This document shows, one piece after another, positions 7,620 to 10,673 of a DNA stretch of 10,673 nt. The number at the start of each line of letters is the position of its first letter. Position 1 is the first letter of the stretch. The position numbers and the translations under genes are program-made. The notes under the pieces are model-generated. The model saw only the letters and a program-made list of their open reading frames with translations. It did not search any database and was not told where the DNA came from. Source of the stretch: Verrucomicrobiales bacterium (GTDB lineage Bacteria > Verrucomicrobiota > Verrucomicrobiia > Limisphaerales > UBA1100); the NCBI GenBank assembly GCA_003517285.1, contig DPAW01000381.1, positions 1,499 through 12,171 of the forward strand. Direction: 5' to 3'.

Positions 7620-8920
7620 AATATTTCACTATCCACCTTGCCGCTTGCGTTGCGGTGGCCGCCGAGACCGTTCTTTATCAGGCAGCCGTTATTCATACCG
7701 CTGACCAAGGAGTCATCGAAAATGGGCAAATGCTTGTGCAGGGCGACCGCATCACGGCCGTAGGCAAAATGGTGCAGGTGCCCCGGAATGCTAGAACGGT
7801 CAATCTCGGAAAATTACAACTCTACCCCGGCCTAATTGCCGCTACCACTTCGCTAGGCTTGACTGAGATCAACGCTGTGCGCGCGACACAAGACACAACC
7901 GAAGTTGGGGGATTCACGCCGGACGTGGAGGCATGGATTTCTGTTAATCCCGATTCGGAATTAATCCCGGTGGCACGCGCCAATGGATTCACCCATGCAT
8001 TGGTCGCGCCGCTGGGCGGTGTGGTCACGGGCACTTCCGGACTGATTAAAACTGCTGGTTGGGGTGTTGAGGACATGGCCGTAAAACCTCGCGCCGCCTT
8101 GCACATTATGTGGCCCGTTCTGTCCATTAACCCCACGTCGAAATCAGCTTTGCGTGACCCCGATAATTTCAAATCACCAAAAGATCAAGCGAAGGAGCGG
8201 GAAAGGAAACTGCGCGCCATTGATCAGTTCTTTGACCAAGCTGAAGCCTACGGGAAAGCCCGCACGGCCCATGCTGGACAGGAGGGTTTCGAAACCATCC
8301 CCTCATGGGAAAGCACTCTGGAGGCTATTTCCGGCCGACAACCAATCATGGTGCACGCGAATTACGAGCGTCAAATCACCAGTGCCGTGGCTTGGGCTAA
8401 ACGCCGCGGCTACCGCATCATCATTGCGGCCGGACTTGATGCCTGGCGGGTGGCGGATTTATTGGCCAAGGAAAAGGTGCCGGTCGTGCTTGATAATGTT
8501 TTCCGTCTGCCGCAGCGAGACACTGATTCCCATGAAGTCAATTTCCAGGCTGCCGGCGTGTTGCATAAAGCAGGCGTCAAGGTGGCCCATAGTGTGCGCA
8601 TGGGCAATTGGGGCGCGACGGAAGTGCGCAACATTACCTACGCCGCCGCACGTTCCATGGCTTATGGATTGTCACGGGAAGCGGGCTTGCGAAGCATTAC
8701 ATTGCATCCTGCCGAGATGCTCGGGGTTGATAAACAACTGGGCTCCCTCACCGCAGGCAAGGAGGCCACGTTCATTGCGGTAGATGGCGACTTGTTTGAT
8801 ATCCGCTCGAACGTGAAGCAAATGTGGATTGCTGGTAAGCGAGTGAGTCTTGAGAGCCGTCACACGCGGTTGTACGAGAAATACAAGAACCGTCCCAGAC
8901 CGAAAGCGGTGCAACGCTAA
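7616..8920 (+). CDS. Exported amidohydrolase-like protein lacking the HxH metal motif
   Basis: A 434-residue amidohydrolase-superfamily protein. The ATG at 7616 overlaps the previous stop as ATGA and has AAAGG at 7604-7608, seven bases upstream; it opens a short signal peptide (MKYFTIHLAACVAVAA). An earlier in-frame ATG at 7589 lies inside the upstream gene and would bury the signal. The sequence runs in parallel with the N-terminal half of the preceding protein: YPGLIAATTSLG (residues 70-81), GFTHALVAPLGGVVTGTSGL (124-143), and a closing LHPAEMLGVDKQLGSLTAGKEA (363-384) of the usual amidohydrolase end type. HxH is replaced by Ala-Thr-Thr. Only His247 (MVHAN) remains of the likely ligands; the positions matching QH and SD in the active module are not conserved. 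It may be a non-catalytic partner of the upstream protein or bind another ligand. Confidence 0.85.
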   Translation: MKYFTIHLAACVAVAAETVLYQAAVIHTADQGVIENGQMLVQGDRITAVGKMVQVPRNARTVNLGKLQLYPGLIAATTSLGLTEINAVRATQDTTEVGGFTPDVEAWISVNPDSELIPVARANGFTHALVAPLGGVVTGTSGLIKTAGWGVEDMAVKPRAALHIMWPVLSINPTSKSALRDPDNFKSPKDQAKERERKLRAIDQFFDQAEAYGKARTAHAGQEGFETIPSWESTLEAISGRQPIMVHANYERQITSAVAWAKRRGYRIIIAAGLDAWRVADLLAKEKVPVVLDNVFRLPQRDTDSHEVNFQAAGVLHKAGVKVAHSVRMGNWGATEVRNITYAAARSMAYGLSREAGLRSITLHPAEMLGVDKQLGSLTAGKEATFIAVDGDLFDIRSNVKQMWIAGKRVSLESRHTRLYEKYKNRPRPKAVQR

Positions 8921-9882
8921 TGCAAACGATCGTCCAGGATCGGGCCAAGAAATACGCCTTTGATTGGCGTGATGAGCCGCTGTTGCGTGTAAGCGAAGGG
9001 GAAACCATCGCAATCGAAACGTGGGATGCGAGCACGGGGTTCTTCAAGACGCCGAAGGATAAGGCGATTCCGGCAAACCGCCGGGGGTTTGATCGCTCGC
9101 CGCCGATGGCTAATCCGATTGCCGGGCCGGTTTATATTGAAGGCGCGGAACGAGGTGATGTGTTGGTGGCCTGCATTGAGGAGGTAGAGGTGGCAGATTA
9201 TTCGTGGGTGGCGGTGGGGCCGAAGCGCGGTCCGTTGGGTGAATCCACGCGTTGGCCGGAATTATCGAGCGAATATACCACCAAGATTTTTCCGCACACA
9301 CCGGGTGCCAGTGGCACCATGCAGGATGGCACATTGCAATTCAGCGATTCTATCTCTTGGCCTATTACGCCTTTCATTGGCACTCTCGGCACGGCCCCGG
9401 ATCGTGAAGTGCGTGCCAGTATCGATGGTCAAGGCGCGTGGGGAGGCAACCTGGATATGCGCGATGCGGCGGCAGGTAATCGGATTTTAATGCCGGTATA
9501 CCATGACGGCGCCCTGTTCTATTTGGGCGACTTGCACGCCAGTCAAGGGGATACGGAATACACCGGCACCGCTGCAGAGACTTACGGCACCGTGCGTTTG
9601 TATTTCGAACTCATCAAACAGAAGAAGCTACCGTTTGTGCGCATTGAAAAACCGGACGCTCTGGTTGCCGTTCAAACAGCCCGCCCACTCGAGGTGGCGG
9701 TGGACACAGCGACGCAGCATTTGATGGCGTGGCTGGTGGATGACTACGGGTTCACGCCGACGGACGCCTATTGTCTGGTGAGTACCTGCCCGGATTTCCG
9801 GATCAACGTGTATCAGATGTGCAATATCGCACAGCTCAGCTACGTGGCTGGCGCAGAGATTCCGCGGAAGTATTTGCCATAA
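8920..9882 (+). CDS. Acetamidase/formamidase family protein
   Basis: A 320-residue cytosolic hydrolase of the FmdA/AmdA family, members of which split formamide or acetamide into the acid and ammonia. The ATG at 8920 shares one base with the previous stop (TAATG), showing coupling. Family features are NPIAGPVYIEGAERGDVL (residues 65-82), PFIGTLGTAP (151-160), GGNLDMRD (175-182, with the Asp used in the family's metal site), and GALFYLGDLHASQGDTEY (197-214). No signal peptide is seen, unlike the two preceding proteins. The length matches the short branch of the family rather than the roughly 400-residue FmdA. Its place as third gene suggests that it consumes a small amide made by the upstream enzymes, but the true substrate is unknown. 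Confidence 0.92.
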   Translation: MQTIVQDRAKKYAFDWRDEPLLRVSEGETIAIETWDASTGFFKTPKDKAIPANRRGFDRSPPMANPIAGPVYIEGAERGDVLVACIEEVEVADYSWVAVGPKRGPLGESTRWPELSSEYTTKIFPHTPGASGTMQDGTLQFSDSISWPITPFIGTLGTAPDREVRASIDGQGAWGGNLDMRDAAAGNRILMPVYHDGALFYLGDLHASQGDTEYTGTAAETYGTVRLYFELIKQKKLPFVRIEKPDALVAVQTARPLEVAVDTATQHLMAWLVDDYGFTPTDAYCLVSTCPDFRINVYQMCNIAQLSYVAGAEIPRKYLP

Positions 9883-9908
9883 AAAAAACGGGTAGGTTGC
9901 CCTACCCG
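9881..9908 (-). terminator. Intrinsic terminator for the superoxide dismutase gene
   Basis: Read on the minus strand, an 8-bp perfect stem (CGGGTAGG/CCTACCCG, arms 9901-9908 and 9889-9896) with a GCAA tetraloop (a GNRA type) is followed at once by eight T (9888-9881). It begins about 25 bases after the dismutase stop codon. The T-run overlaps the TAA stop of the convergent acetamidase gene. On the plus strand the hairpin is followed only by CTTGAATTGTTTT, so it would be a weaker terminator in that direction. Confidence 0.9.
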
Positions 9909-9933
9909 CTTGAATTGTTTTGGGTTAATTGGC

Positions 9934-10548
9934 TCAACCTTTCGCGGCGGCGTAATTGGCGGCCACTGCGTCCCAATTCACTACACTCCAGAATGCCTTC
10001 AAGTAATCCGGGCGCCGGTTCTGGTACTTCAGGTAATAGGCGTGCTCCCAAACATCACAGCCGAGAATCGGCGTACGGCCGTCCATAAGTGGCGTATCTT
10101 GGTTCGGTGTGCTGCACACGCACAGGCTGCCGTCGTCATGGACGCACAGCCAAGCCCAGCCGCTGCCAAAGCGCGTGGCTCCAGCGGCTTCAAAGTCTTC
10201 CTTAAATTTATCTAAACCGCCCAGTTCAGACTCAATGGCCTGAGCGAGGTCGCCAGTCGGCTCGCCGCCACCGCCGGGGCCCATGATGGTCCAGAACAGT
10301 GAATGGTTTGCGTGGCCGCCGCCGTTGTTGCGTACAGCGCCGCGCACGGCTTCTGGCAAGGCGTCTAGGTCGCTTACCAGTTCTTCGATGCTCTTCCCGG
10401 CGAGATCGTCGTGGCCTTCGAGCGCGGCGTTGAGTTTGGCGATGTAGGTGGCGTGATGCTTACCGTGGTGAATTTCCATGGTTTGCGCATCAATGTGCGG
10501 CTCCAGCGCGTCATGCGCGTAGGGGAGATCGGGTAGTTCGTATGCCAT
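9934..10548 (-). CDS. sodA: Superoxide dismutase, Mn/Fe type
   Basis: A 204-residue Fe/Mn superoxide dismutase converting superoxide into oxygen and hydrogen peroxide, probably cytoplasmic since no signal peptide is seen. The metal ligands are clear: His27 in MEIHHGKHH (25-33), His82 in GHANHSLFW (78-86), Asp165 and His169 in [18 protein letters not shown] (165-182). The [10 protein letters not shown] stretch (146-155) with Gln150 is like manganese-type enzymes, but metal use cannot be settled from sequence. The ATG at 10548 was chosen since [10 protein letters not shown] is the standard family start. The frame is open upstream to a TTG at 10599, but that stretch contains the promoter. A terminator follows, so the gene is probably a single-gene transcript. 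It is convergent with the acetamidase operon. Confidence 0.96.
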   Translation of the reverse strand: MAYELPDLPYAHDALEPHIDAQTMEIHHGKHHATYIAKLNAALEGHDDLAGKSIEELVSDLDALPEAVRGAVRNNGGGHANHSLFWTIMGPGGGGEPTGDLAQAIESELGGLDKFKEDFEAAGATRFGSGWAWLCVHDDGSLCVCSTPNQDTPLMDGRTPILGCDVWEHAYYLKYQNRRPDYLKAFWSVVNWDAVAANYAAAKG

Positions 10549-10570
10549 AATCAATAATGGTTGAGAATTC

Positions 10571-10599
10571 ATTATAGCAACGCGGGCGGCGGTGGGCAA
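10571..10599 (-). promoter_or_regulatory. Sigma-70-type promoter of the superoxide dismutase gene
   Basis: On the minus strand, TTGCCC (10594-10599) and a perfect TATAAT (10571-10576) are separated by exactly 17 bases. Transcription would start near 10564, leaving a leader of about 16 bases before the ATG at 10548, with no Shine-Dalgarno in it. The promoter lies in the 56-base gap after hisH and confirms the short form of the dismutase start. Confidence 0.8.
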
Positions 10600-10604
10600 G
10601 TCCG

Positions 10605-10673
10605 CTAGATGAGATTTGCAAAGTTCGTGAGCAGTTGGAGGCCCACTTTCTGGCTCTTTTCGGGATGAAACTG
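10605..10673 (-). CDS. hisH: Imidazole glycerol phosphate synthase subunit HisH (C-terminal end only)
   Basis: The last 69 bases encode 22 residues plus a TAG stop (10605-10607) on the minus strand. The peptide begins [18 protein letters not shown]. The FHPEKS motif holds the His and Glu of the Cys-His-Glu triad of class I glutamine amidotransferases, and the following GL-LL-NF ending is typical of HisH. HisH releases ammonia from glutamine and passes it to HisF, which makes imidazole glycerol phosphate in histidine synthesis. The rest of the gene lies to the right of the window. Another class I amidotransferase is possible from so short a piece, but the position of the motif about 20 residues from the end fits HisH well. 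Confidence 0.8.
   Translation of the reverse strand, partial: QFHPEKSQKVGLQLLTNFANLI

Noticed and set aside
9889..9908. The shared hairpin as a strong plus-strand terminator for the acetamidase operon
   Set aside because: The A-run is on the wrong side for this direction, and only a diluted T-stretch (CTTGAATTGTTTT) follows; it may work weakly, but strong termination is not supported.
10549..10599. In-frame N-terminal extension of superoxide dismutase to a TTG start
   Set aside because: The stretch contains the -10 and -35 boxes, and the family start [10 protein letters not shown] is at 10548.
10609..10668. Short plus-strand frame starting at the ATG at 10609
   Set aside because: It stops after 19 codons and is antisense to the hisH tail with its FHPEKS motif.
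1..10673. tRNA, rRNA, CRISPR arrays, insertion sequences, phage genes, riboswitches
   Set aside because: No direct-repeat arrays, transposase or integrase motifs, cloverleaf-like sequences or long structured leaders were seen; the longest gap between genes is about 115 bases.

Overview
The window carries ordinary bacterial chromosome with dense genes at roughly mid-50s percent GC and no mobile elements. The gene set points to the PVC group, most likely a marine or freshwater Verrucomicrobiota. It includes a GldA-type ABC ATPase, a TPR lipoprotein, DUF2203, a tiny bS22/mS38-like protein, and a paired giant and small exported amidohydrolase. Several starts lack a clear Shine-Dalgarno. This taxonomic call is inference from gene content, not from a marker gene.

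Layout. Positions 1-4733 are all minus strand, read right to left: purN (purine synthesis), hisG long form (histidine synthesis), a 31-residue very basic ribosomal-type protein, a large TPR lipoprotein, a DUF2203 protein coupled to it, and an ABC transporter ATPase cut off by the window edge. The ATPase probably has its own promoter. Positions 4734-4814 form a short divergent intergenic region. Positions 4815-9882 are a tightly coupled plus-strand operon: a 934-residue exported double amidohydrolase, a 434-residue exported amidohydrolase-like protein (ATGA overlap), and a cytosolic acetamidase/formamidase (TAATG overlap). A strong hairpin plus T8 terminator at 9881-9908 serves the convergent minus-strand superoxide dismutase. 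That gene has a near-consensus promoter at 10571-10599. The last 69 bases are the C-terminal end of hisH, recognised by the glutamine amidotransferase FHPEKS motif.

How the genes work together. The minus-strand genes are housekeeping and biosynthetic. The plus-strand operon looks like an amide-processing unit. It holds three homologous amidohydrolase modules, of which only the C-terminal half of the first protein keeps a full set of metal-ligand candidates, followed by a small-amide hydrolase. The substrate cannot be told from sequence. The most interesting items are this mixed active/degenerate amidohydrolase set and the easily missed 31-residue ribosomal-type gene.
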